NCBI RefSeq assembly: GCF_003114855.1
Contig: NZ_BFBB01000002.1
Location: forward strand, 62,001-126,000
Direction of reading: 5' to 3'
Source of the DNA: Leptospira ryugenii
Lineage (GTDB): Bacteria; Spirochaetota; Leptospiria; Leptospirales; Leptospiraceae
DNA: 64,000 nucleotides
Below, one piece after another: positions 1 to 8,600 of the stretch. Within the stretch, counting starts at the first letter, position 1. Each line of letters begins with the position of its first letter. A model generated the notes under the pieces. The model was not told the DNA's origin, searched no databases, and worked only from the letters and a program-made list of their open reading frames with translations. The position numbers were made by a program, and so were the translations under genes.

Positions 1-1
1 G

Positions 2-382
2 TTTGCGGGTACAAAAGAAGCCCCCGGTGAGTATTTTTATGAGAATGGAATTCGTCTAAAAAAATACCGTGGTATGGCAAGTTTGGAAGCAATGAATAAA
101 GGAGGAGACAAACGCTATTTCTCAGAATCCCAAAAGATCAAAGTGGCACAAGGTGTCTCTGGTTATGTTGTGGATAAAGGAAGTGTTCTAAATTTGATCC
201 CTTACCTCATCCAAGGCCTTCGCCAATCCTTCCAGGACATGGGATACCGCACCATTCCAGAATTGCATTCAGCCCTTCGCCAAGGCAAACTACGTTTCGA
301 ACGACGAACAGAATCGGCCCAAGCGCAAGGTTCTGTACACGGTCTCTACTCTTACACAAAACCATCCATGAGAGTCGAGTAA
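2..382 (+). CDS. guaB: IMP dehydrogenase, C-terminal part (5' end outside window)
   Basis: The reading frame is open from base 2, so the gene begins upstream of the window. The visible part starts [10 protein letters not shown] and continues through [16 protein letters not shown], the conserved tail of the IMP dehydrogenase catalytic barrel after the mobile flap (family consensus YRGMGSLGAM, then the D/R-Y-F segment). It ends with the usual region of an ELH-type helix followed by [10 protein letters not shown]. The enzyme oxidises IMP to XMP with NAD, the committed step of GMP synthesis, in the cytoplasm. The active-site Cys and CBS domains would lie upstream. The next gene starts 8 bp after the stop, so the two may be cotranscribed. 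Identity is well supported by the tail alone. Confidence 0.9.
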   Translation, partial: FAGTKEAPGEYFYENGIRLKKYRGMASLEAMNKGGDKRYFSESQKIKVAQGVSGYVVDKGSVLNLIPYLIQGLRQSFQDMGYRTIPELHSALRQGKLRFERRTESAQAQGSVHGLYSYTKPSMRVE

Positions 383-390
383 CAAGGCTT

Positions 391-1164
391 ATGCGAAAAA
401 TCCTCCCACTGCTATTTCTACTCCCTCTCTTTTTTTCTGGAGAACCTCTTCGTTCACAAGAAAACACTCTATCCGCGCAAGAGTTACTGGCGAGGCTAGA
501 TAAAGAATTGGACTTTGGCAAAGGTCTTGTCAAAGGTACCTATACTTTGATCCGAAGAAATGGTCAGTCGGAAACTTGGAAGATGAATCGATTTTTCAAC
601 GGGGAAGATGCTCTCTATCTCTTTGACAGAAAGGGAAGGGGACTAGAAGCCAAATTACTTTCCAAGGAAGAAGGTGAAAACGTTTACTTTTTTAATGTTC
701 TCTCTGCAAAGCTATTTCGCAAAACAGATGATGAAAAGTATGAATCTCTAATGGGGACTGGTTTTTTCTATGTGGACCTTTCTGGATATTCCTACCAGGC
801 CAATTACAACCCTCTCATGAACTCCGACTTAGAAATTGCTGGAGAGACATTTTACCGTGTGGCATTGAAACCCATCCTTCCCTATTTCTATAAAAAGTTA
901 GTCCTTTTAGTAAGCAAAAAAGACCTCAAACCTCAAAGGATAGACTTTCATGATAAAGATGGAATTCTTTTCAAAACGCTGAACCTTAAATATGGATCAG
1001 TGAAGATCAAAGAAGTTGGAAAGGTTGAGGATGTTGATAAAGTTGCACGTTGGGAAATGTTAGATTTGAATTCAGGTAGCATTACGGTCTGGGAAGTACA
1101 GGAAGTCGACAAAACAGTAAACCCAGATGCCTCTCTCTTTGCCGTTGATAATTTAGGTCGATGA
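391..1164 (+). CDS. LolA-like outer-membrane lipoprotein-sorting family protein
   Basis: A 257-residue protein with a clear N-terminal signal peptide (MRKILPLLFLLPLFFSG, then SQE). The mature part is beta-rich and has the features of the large LolA-like family: an early 'G.. KGTYTLIRRNG' strand, a central segment about a modified residue (GTGFFYVDLSGY) and a later 'V.KKDLKPQRIDFHDKDG' strand pair. Members act in the periplasm and bind lipids or lipoprotein acyl chains; the substrate here is unknown. It follows guaB by 8 bp. Its TGA stop is immediately followed in the same frame by the GTG start of rsmE, so the two are tightly coupled. The family call is by pattern, and it is not the canonical LolA that works with LolB. 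Confidence 0.65.
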   Translation: MRKILPLLFLLPLFFSGEPLRSQENTLSAQELLARLDKELDFGKGLVKGTYTLIRRNGQSETWKMNRFFNGEDALYLFDRKGRGLEAKLLSKEEGENVYFFNVLSAKLFRKTDDEKYESLMGTGFFYVDLSGYSYQANYNPLMNSDLEIAGETFYRVALKPILPYFYKKLVLLVSKKDLKPQRIDFHDKDGILFKTLNLKYGSVKIKEVGKVEDVDKVARWEMLDLNSGSITVWEVQEVDKTVNPDASLFAVDNLGR

Positions 1165-1839
1165 GTGTCAGGCCGCCTCGTCTTTTTTCGAAATCCATTC
1201 AATCCCGAATCAAAACTTTCTCTCACTCGTGAAGAGGCTAGCCATGTGAAAGCCAGACGGTTGTCACCTGGTGACCAGATTGAATTCAGAAATGGTTTGG
1301 GTAGGTCCTTTCAGTATGAAATCCAACATGAGACTCTCGCAGTACGCCTATTAGGGCAAACAGAACATGCACTGCCTCCAAAACGAGAGATAGCCATTGC
1401 TCTGCCCAAAGGGCAACGGCTGGATTTCCTAATAGAAAAGGGCACAGAACTTGGTCTGACTCATATTTACTTTTTACTTCTGGAAAGGTCGATCCGAAAG
1501 GAGTTCAATCAGGAACGCGCCGAACGTTTGGTACGGGAAGCAGCATCGCAATCAAACCAACACCACCTTTTGCAATTCAGCCTTCTTTCCTGGAAAGATT
1601 TGGTCCAAGCCAAAAGGGACTCGCTTTTGGTCTTACACCCTCAGGCGGAAGAATTTGTAAAGCTTTCCGATTGGAAAGGAGGTATGATCCCTGTTGTTGG
1701 CCCAGAAGGTGGCTGGTCGAAAGAGGAAGAAGCATTGTGGAGAGGGGAAAAGATCCCTGAGAGGGCTTTGCCTGGAGGGATATTACGTACCGAAACTGCC
1801 GGCTTGGCAGCAGCTTCGTTTTTGTTGCTCTCGGGATAG
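1165..1839 (+). CDS. rsmE: 16S rRNA m3U1498 methyltransferase RsmE
   Basis: A 224-residue SPOUT-class methyltransferase that methylates N3 of U1498 in 16S rRNA. Family marks visible: an N-terminal PUA-like part (residues about 1-70), then ALPKGQRLDFLIEKGTELG near residue 85, the ER pair, a REAASQSNQ segment in place of the usual A.EQ, GPEGGWS near residue 173, and the C-terminal knot motif GGILRTETAG near 203-212. The GTG at 1165 directly abuts the TGA of the preceding gene and is in the same frame. An ATG at 1161 is out of frame, so GTG is the only sensible start. The length is slightly short for the family (about 230-250). Confidence 0.9.
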   Translation: MSGRLVFFRNPFNPESKLSLTREEASHVKARRLSPGDQIEFRNGLGRSFQYEIQHETLAVRLLGQTEHALPPKREIAIALPKGQRLDFLIEKGTELGLTHIYFLLLERSIRKEFNQERAERLVREAASQSNQHHLLQFSLLSWKDLVQAKRDSLLVLHPQAEEFVKLSDWKGGMIPVVGPEGGWSKEEEALWRGEKIPERALPGGILRTETAGLAAASFLLLSG

Positions 1840-1842
1840 TGC

Positions 1843-2112
1843 CTACCGATTTACGTAGTAGATGTAAAAACCAGTTAAACTGCAATAATTGCTACAGTTG
1901 GAATTGCAATTGGAGAGGTTGTTGAAGTTCTCTCCAGTCACAGTCGGGTAGGTACTTGCACAATTGGATTGGCAAGATGCTAGACTTCCCCCAGTGCAGC
2001 CTGCAATATAAGTCAGAAGGTTTCTTTCTAAAGAGCGATCTTCTCGTTTTTGACAACCGATAAACAAAAAGAGTGTAGCAACTAAGACGACGAAGCGGAA
2101 CGAAAGACTCAT
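1843..2112 (-). CDS. Small cysteine-rich lipoprotein, unknown function
   Basis: An 89-residue product with a lipoprotein signal peptide ending in the lipobox FIGC (acylated Cys near residue 20). The mature part holds six further cysteines, arranged as one single Cys, then a C-x3-C pair, then a C-x3-C-x3-C triplet near the C-terminus. This spacing suggests disulfides or a metal site in a compact surface or periplasmic domain. The gene converges on rsmE, with only 3 bp between the two stops, and diverges from the gene at 2207 with 94 bp between starts. No recognised family; small lipoproteins of this type are common in Leptospira. Overlapping frames on the same strand look like shadows. Confidence 0.65.
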   Translation of the reverse strand: MSLSFRFVVLVATLFLFIGCQKREDRSLERNLLTYIAGCTGGSLASCQSNCASTYPTVTGENFNNLSNCNSNCSNYCSLTGFYIYYVNR

Positions 2113-2206
2113 ACATCTACTCTCAGTTTGGGGTGGATTTCGTCAATCTTTCGATAAAACTCTTGACCTTAGAAAAAATCCCTATGCTCTGGAAGGAACG
2201 TTTCCT

Positions 2207-3646
2207 ATGCCTGAGAATGCAAAGAAAGTATTAGAAAAAGTGGGACAGGGTGAATATGAATTTACCTCGTACGGTGAATTTCTTTGTTATTTCCATGCGC
2301 ACATAGATATCTTCAAAAGACTATTAAAGGCTAAGAATGTAGAAGCAAATAAGGCAGATGCGCTTGTAAAATCTACCAAAGCATACATGACTGCCAATGT
2401 CAAAAAGACAGACCATTTTTTTGAACATCTACCCAATTTCGCATCCATGTTAGGTGTGCCTCAAAATGAAATCCAAAATTACTTAAACACAAATTTCATC
2501 GAAGTCCTAGGTAGAGTAAAAGACAAGCTCAAACAACAAGAATTGGAAAAACAAGAACAAGGTGTTCAGTACAATTCTATTCTTGAAGAAATTGTTGAAG
2601 GATTGCAGGTAACTTTACCAGCTGATCTCCGTTTTGCGGACAAGGGGATTCTCATAGTATTAGAAAATACAAAGACAGGTGAGATGATCGAACCGCAAGG
2701 ACTCATGGCTGAATCTGCGAAGGCGGCTCTCTCTGTTTCTGGTCTGGCTCCAACTGAGAAATCAAATCCACCGAGTTTAACAGAGGCTTTAGCATCTGCG
2801 AATGCTCCTCCGCAAGTTGTTAAAAAAGTATCAGTAGTCAATGCCCCTGAAAAATCTATACTCCAGGAAATTGTAGAATCTTTCGGAGACCAGCTAACGG
2901 GCGAAAAGCTAAATATCCAAATCGGTCCACCTGGTGGCGAGTCCCAAATTGAAGACACGCCTAAACCCAAACAAAAATCCTCCGAAGAAGAATACGAAAT
3001 CGAAGACTTAGAATTTGAGGAAGAGACAAACCAAACGACTGAAACCATACCAGACATGGAGCTCTCCTTTGAAGATACAGAAACCGAAGGAGATTTGCCG
3101 ATTCCAGAAATCCAAGACCCCATGTTGGATCTGGTAAAGACTTTTACTGTAAAATCTTATCTAGAACTTAGCCAAATGATTGGCTCCTTCCAACAAAAAA
3201 ACGACCAAGTTGGTTACCAAAATTGGCTTCGTAGCCAAGGGGAATTGGAGAAAACAGTTGTAGCCTTCCGAACACAATTGATGAAAGAGCAAAAAGGCGA
3301 GCCAGTGGATTGGCCAAACATTTTTGCTGGCATCATTTCCAAAACTCAGTTCCAAGAACCGAGTTTAGATATTTTATTAAAGAATACGCGTAATTACCAA
3401 TGGGTAAAGTTAACATTGGATAGAGCTATTATTGAGTTAAAAAAAGGGTCTCCAGATTTTGTAAATTTAGTGCGCTTGGCTTGGCCACATATCCAAAAAG
3501 CATTTCTCGATGTACCTAACTTTGATTTGGTGCAAAGAACCTTGAAAGGTATACTGTCACGAGTAAATGATGAAAACCATAAAAAAGAATTCACGCGGAT
3601 ATTTTCCATGGCAATCAATTTTTTGCAATCCAAGTATCAGGTATGA
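2207..3646 (+). CDS. Conserved hypothetical cytoplasmic protein with acidic linker
   Basis: A 479-residue protein without a signal peptide or membrane segment. The N-terminal half (about 1-130) and C-terminal half (about 305-479) look mostly alpha-helical. They are separated by a Pro/Glu/Asp-rich linker (about 255-300, including EEEYEIEDLEFEEE) that is probably disordered. I recognise no domain. The ATG at 2207 is preceded by a GGAAGG-type ribosome site. The next gene starts 8 bp after the stop, so it probably heads a transcription unit that continues through the two following unknown genes into the macroglobulin. Function unknown. Confidence 0.75.
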   Translation: MPENAKKVLEKVGQGEYEFTSYGEFLCYFHAHIDIFKRLLKAKNVEANKADALVKSTKAYMTANVKKTDHFFEHLPNFASMLGVPQNEIQNYLNTNFIEVLGRVKDKLKQQELEKQEQGVQYNSILEEIVEGLQVTLPADLRFADKGILIVLENTKTGEMIEPQGLMAESAKAALSVSGLAPTEKSNPPSLTEALASANAPPQVVKKVSVVNAPEKSILQEIVESFGDQLTGEKLNIQIGPPGGESQIEDTPKPKQKSSEEEYEIEDLEFEEETNQTTETIPDMELSFEDTETEGDLPIPEIQDPMLDLVKTFTVKSYLELSQMIGSFQQKNDQVGYQNWLRSQGELEKTVVAFRTQLMKEQKGEPVDWPNIFAGIISKTQFQEPSLDILLKNTRNYQWVKLTLDRAIIELKKGSPDFVNLVRLAWPHIQKAFLDVPNFDLVQRTLKGILSRVNDENHKKEFTRIFSMAINFLQSKYQV

Positions 3647-3653
3647 TTTTTAA

Positions 3654-4766
3654 ATGGCAATTAACTTACGTTATCTTGCCATTTTCGCTGGTTTGATTTT
3701 TTTTGACCTTTTATTAGCATCAGATTCTTTGATCGTAGATCCTCTGCTTGAAAAACCTTGGATCCAAGAAAACCTCGAAGAAGAACGACGATCCTACCAC
3801 CGGTTTCTTAAGATATCTTCTCAAATTCCAAAGACTGAGTACAGACAGGATCGTTTTGGAAGAAATTACTTTATTCTCCCTTCGCTTAAACTTCAATACA
3901 GTATAGATGACAGTTATAAAAGAGAGTTCCCACTGGAATCGGATGGAGATTTAGCTTTAGCTGAAATGAAAGCGCTCATTGAGTCTCGCAAAGACTTAGA
4001 AGCATTATTTTTAGGGAAAGGGATAGGTTTGTGCCAACGAATCCATTCTAAAAAAGAGCCTGGTTTTTTTCCTCCTTGGTCAACGGAAGCCTATCAACTT
4101 AGTTCGCAATTGTATTCGAAATACGAGGATAAGATAGAAGAACTTAGCTTTCGTACAGAGCCTTATGGTTGTTATGAGGAAGACGGTGGTAAAATTATCG
4201 CACTTCATTTGGAATCCGAGACATTTCGGTATTCTGTTGCCATTCCGGCAGAGCTCAGATATGAAGGTCTCTTTAAAAAGAAACCAGGAAAGTATCGAAA
4301 ATGGAATCGTTCCCATATGAGACTCGTACGATTTGTTGAGTTCCTCCAACCAGACCGAGATGAAAATTGGGATGAGTTGCAGGAAGCCATGGAACTCCAA
4401 GAAACGGGCCTAACATCAAAAGAACCCAGAAAGATTATTTTGACAATCGGAAGTACCTTTGATGAGGAACCCTCCGTGCGCACGATAGACACTTACTTTC
4501 GGTTTTGGGATAGAGAAAGAGGGATCAACACAAAATCTATGTTTGATCGAAACTTTACCAGAATCCCTGATGGAAAGGATTATCTAAGCCGTTTCAAAGT
4601 TGTAGACGAATTGGGAAAAGTATCTTACTATATGATGAGAGAATACTACTACTATAATTCCCCGCTAGGATTTATGCTCTCTCTGTCGTATCCAGAAACA
4701 GAAAAAGCATTGGGGGATGAATACTGGCAGAAAATACGAAAAGACTTTCGTGTGAGAGAAAGGTAA
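3654..4766 (+). CDS. Secreted or membrane-anchored hypothetical protein
   Basis: A 370-residue protein with a hydrophobic N-terminus (residues about 5-22, then a LLASDS signal-cleavage-like site), so exported or N-terminally anchored. The rest is hydrophilic with many charged and aromatic residues (tracts such as REYYYYNSP) and shows no family I know. It begins 8 bp after the preceding stop. Its TAA overlaps the ATG of the next gene (TAATG), so these genes are translationally coupled. By context it belongs with the neighbouring membrane protein and possibly the downstream macroglobulin in envelope biology, but this is only inference. Confidence 0.7.
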   Translation: MAINLRYLAIFAGLIFFDLLLASDSLIVDPLLEKPWIQENLEEERRSYHRFLKISSQIPKTEYRQDRFGRNYFILPSLKLQYSIDDSYKREFPLESDGDLALAEMKALIESRKDLEALFLGKGIGLCQRIHSKKEPGFFPPWSTEAYQLSSQLYSKYEDKIEELSFRTEPYGCYEEDGGKIIALHLESETFRYSVAIPAELRYEGLFKKKPGKYRKWNRSHMRLVRFVEFLQPDRDENWDELQEAMELQETGLTSKEPRKIILTIGSTFDEEPSVRTIDTYFRFWDRERGINTKSMFDRNFTRIPDGKDYLSRFKVVDELGKVSYYMMREYYYYNSPLGFMLSLSYPETEKALGDEYWQKIRKDFRVRER

Positions 4767-5581
4767 TGTTAGGTTTTGTAGAGTCCAAACCGAAAAGAAG
4801 GCCAGAGAGGCCCAACCGACAGCCAAATGAAAAATCTATGTTCTTTTGGGGACTATTGATGATTATAGGTTTTTCTATCGCCTTAGTTCCGTTTGGTGCT
4901 TATTTACCAGTTTCTATCTCGATTTGGGCACTGATCATTTTATTTCTTCCTCTCCTTTTAATTGGAATTTCTCTAATCTCGAAATATGGATACTCAATTC
5001 TATTTTCTGTCTTTTTTGCCATTTTTGGTGGAGCTACTTCTATTCTTTTTTTGGGAGACTTTGTAGGATATATAACTCAACTAACGGTTGCTAGAGAGAT
5101 CAGTCCGGAAGAAGCCATACGATATGCCCATTACAAATATATCTTTCTCAAAGATTTTGATTTAGATGAAACAAAATCAGGATCATTTTTAGCACATATC
5201 AATGTGAGAAAAAGAGGAACAGGGACATATTACGGCCCTCTCTTGCAGTTTCGCTATGCACCCATCTATGCAAAGGGGAAAGAAAAAAAAGATTTGGGAT
5301 TGTATGCACTATGTTACTCCAAACCTGAGGAGTCATGTGCCTTCGCCAAAGAAACCAAGGGAGGCAATGTCTTACGGGAGGCACTCTGGGAAACAGATAA
5401 GACAGATGCGAAGGGAGAAAGCCCCAAGGAACACTCCATTTTTTTGGTTTGGAGGGGTGAAAGTGAATCCGAAATTTTCAAAAAAGGAATGGGTTCTTTG
5501 GCTTACTTAGCAGTACTCATTTTGACTTGGTTCTATATTTGCTTTCGGCAGAGAAAAAGAAACCAATCCTCCAATCCATAG
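4766..5581 (+). CDS. Hypothetical membrane protein
   Basis: A 271-residue protein with three hydrophobic segments in the first third (about residues 25-45, 50-70 and 75-100). A soluble domain of about 130 residues follows, then one C-terminal segment (about 243-260) ending in a basic tail. The soluble part has two Cys (LCYSKPEESC) and may be periplasmic. The start overlaps the stop of the preceding gene by one base. No homologous family recognised. It lies 50 bp upstream of the true start of the alpha-2-macroglobulin gene. Confidence 0.7.
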   Translation: MLGFVESKPKRRPERPNRQPNEKSMFFWGLLMIIGFSIALVPFGAYLPVSISIWALIILFLPLLLIGISLISKYGYSILFSVFFAIFGGATSILFLGDFVGYITQLTVAREISPEEAIRYAHYKYIFLKDFDLDETKSGSFLAHINVRKRGTGTYYGPLLQFRYAPIYAKGKEKKDLGLYALCYSKPEESCAFAKETKGGNVLREALWETDKTDAKGESPKEHSIFLVWRGESESEIFKKGMGSLAYLAVLILTWFYICFRQRKRNQSSNP

Positions 5582-5631
5582 ACGAGAAAATCCTTCCCAA
5601 ACAAAGTCCCATTTCAGATTCTTTGGAAGAT

Positions 5632-8600
5632 ATGAAATTCCGAAAGATCTCTCGTCTCAGTTCATTTCTCTTCTGCTTCTTACTCTTTGTACACCAAAGT
5701 GATTCCCAATCAAATGGACTTAGTATTGAATTGTTCTCACCCACAGAATTCACAAAACAAGTGAAACAAGTTCAGGTTCGTTTTTCGGAACCAATGGTGA
5801 GCTTAGGAGACCCGAGACCGAAAGAAGATTTATTTGATATTGATTGTCCATTGCCTGGGAAAGCTCGTTGGTTAGATTCTTTGACTTGGGTCTATGAATT
5901 TGAACAAGAATTACCTGGAGGTGTTGTCTGCAAGTTTCGAGCAAAACAAACTGTCCTCTCACTCAAAGGAAAAGCACTAGTAGGGCAAAAGGAGTTTGGC
6001 TTTCATACTGGTGGGCCCTCCATCCAGTATACCCATCCTTATTCTGGAAATTCAGTTGATGAAGACCAGTACTTTGTACTACAGCTAGATGCGGAACCAG
6101 TGATTGATACTGTATTAAAGTATGCCTTTTTTTATTTACCAGAATTGAATTCACAAATTGGGATAGAGATGGTAGGCAAAAAAGAGAGAGAACTTGCTTT
6201 AAAAAGCCATGGATTCACCAATGATGCGAAGACTCTTGTCATCAAAGCAAAACAAAACTTTTTACCGGAAAAACCAATTCAATTGGTTTGGGGAAAAGGG
6301 ATCAAAGCAAAATTAGGTGGAGAGGTCTCTCAAGAAGAAGTCCACCAATTCACTGTTAGACCAGCTTTCTCAGTAAATTTCTCATGTGAACGAGTTAATG
6401 CAAAAGCAAATTGTATACCGATTTTGCCAATGAGCCTTTCCTTTAATGCATCGGTACTTAGGAAGGATCTTCAAAAGATAAGTTTACGAGGAGCTGATGG
6501 TACAATGTATCCATCCTCTGTCTCAAAAGAGGTTCCAGGAGAGGAAGGTTCGTTTTATGTCAGTTTTGCGGGACCATTCCCAGAATCATCCGAATTTACA
6601 ATTGAGATCCCAAATGAATTGCGTGATGAGATGGGCCGCAAATTGGCCAACCAAGAAAGTTTCCCTTTGAAAGTAAAGACAGGGGAGTTTCCCCCTTTAG
6701 CTAAATTTGCAGCACAATTTGGAATTTTAGAATCCAAAGCAAATCCTGCCCTTCCCGTAACAGTCCGAAATTTGGAAGCCCAACTTCCTCTCAAAAAACT
6801 CGGATTAGTTGTGAACGCAGCCAGCCAAAAGAGTTTAGATCCGCTTGAGATCATGAAAATGTTCCAGGCCATGAGTAAACACAAACGGGAACAAAGTATT
6901 TTTGCAAAAAAACTCTTTAAAGACAACCCGGAAAACCAAACCCTTCCCAAACCGAACGGAAAGAAACCCATGGAAGTTGTTGGAATTCCGCTTCCTGGCC
7001 CAGGTTTTTATCTCTTCGAATTGTCGAGTGATGTATTGGGAAACAATCTCTTAGAAAAAAAAGGGAAGATGTATGTTATCTCATCCGCTCTTGTTACCAA
7101 TTTATCCATTCATTTCAAATGGGGTGGAGAGAGTTCTCTTGTGTGGGTAACGAGTTTAGACAAGGCAGAACCTGAGGCTTTGGCCATTGTGAAGGTAATG
7201 GACTGTAAAGGCAACATTCGTGCCAATGGAGTCACAAATAAAGATGGTATCTTCAAGTTTGGAAAGATAGTTGGTGAGATTCCCTACTGTGGTTACCATG
7301 AATTGGGAAGTGGTTTGACAATCTTTGCCGAGAAGTCTGGCGATATTTCTTTTGCTTCCAGCAATTGGGATAAAGGAATCGAAGCTTGGCGTTATAATCT
7401 ACCTTCTTATTCATACCATGACGGAAGTGAAGTACAAACCGTTGTATTGGATAGGACTTTATTTCGATCTGGCGAAACTGTTCATTTAAAGCACATTAGA
7501 CGCTCACATTCCATCCAAGGCTTATTAGCATCTGACCCAAACCGATATCCGAAAAAGGTTGTGATCAGCCATGAGGCTTCAGGAGAAAAGTTTTCGAGTC
7601 CATTGGTTTGGTCATTCCCAGGAAGTGCAGAATCAGAATTTCAAATCCCTAAAAAAGCAAAATTGGGAACGTACAGAGTCTACTATCCTGCTTCTATGGA
7701 TGATGATAGCTACGGTGAGACGGTCGCCAGTTTTAAAGTAGAGGAGTTTCGATTGCCTGTCTTGAAGGGGGGCATACAAGTAATAACTGACAAAGCACAT
7801 CTTGTCTCGCCTAACCAAATCAAATTGGATCTAAACCTTCAATACCTTTCAGGAGGTGGTGCTGCAAACCACCCCATCAAACTCCGCGCTCAAATCAATC
7901 CAAGTTATTTTCGTGTGAAAGATGAATATGAAAATTTTCACTTCCAACCAGAAAAGATCGAGGTGGGAAAGGTAAGGCTAAGTTCTTATGAAGAGGAAAC
8001 AGAAGAAAGGACTGAAACAAAAAATGAGTTAAAAACCGAATCTTTTAACTTGGATGAGAAAGGATTTCTTTCCCATACCTACAAAGATTTAGGTCCATGG
8101 GAGGAAGAAAAACACTTCGACGTGGAGATGGAATATTTAGATCCGAATGGAGAAATACAGACCATTGCAAGACGATTTGAAGTACATGCAAATGATGTCC
8201 GTCTTGGTATCCAACCCAAAGGGTGGATGTTTACAAAAGAAAAAGTTGAGATGCAAATTTTGGCAATCGACTTAGACCAAAAGCCAAAAAGAAATCAAAA
8301 GATATTAGTCAAAGCTTACTCACAAGTCTATTATTCCAATCGCAAACGTCTCGTGGGAGGATATTATGCTTATGAACACTATCGAGAAGTGAAAGACTTG
8401 GGAAATTTTTGCCAGGGAAAGACAAATGAACAAGGCATTCTATTCTGTGAAGGAAAAGCACCGACTAGCGGAGAAGTTTTATTTGTCGCGGAAACAGAAG
8501 ATGATCGCGGAAAGAAAACTAATTCTGGTTATTCGGTATACGTAGCTGATTCAGAAGAGATTTGGTTTGAGGCAAGTGATCACAATCGTATGGACATACT

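Noticed and set aside
2566..3123. 185-residue minus-strand frame opposite the gene at 2207
   Set aside because: Ser-rich composition typical of an antisense shadow of an acidic linker; no start signal.
5527..5631. Longer N-terminus for the alpha-2-macroglobulin
   Set aside because: It overlaps the upstream gene and destroys the signal peptide; the ATG at 5632 has a good ribosome site.
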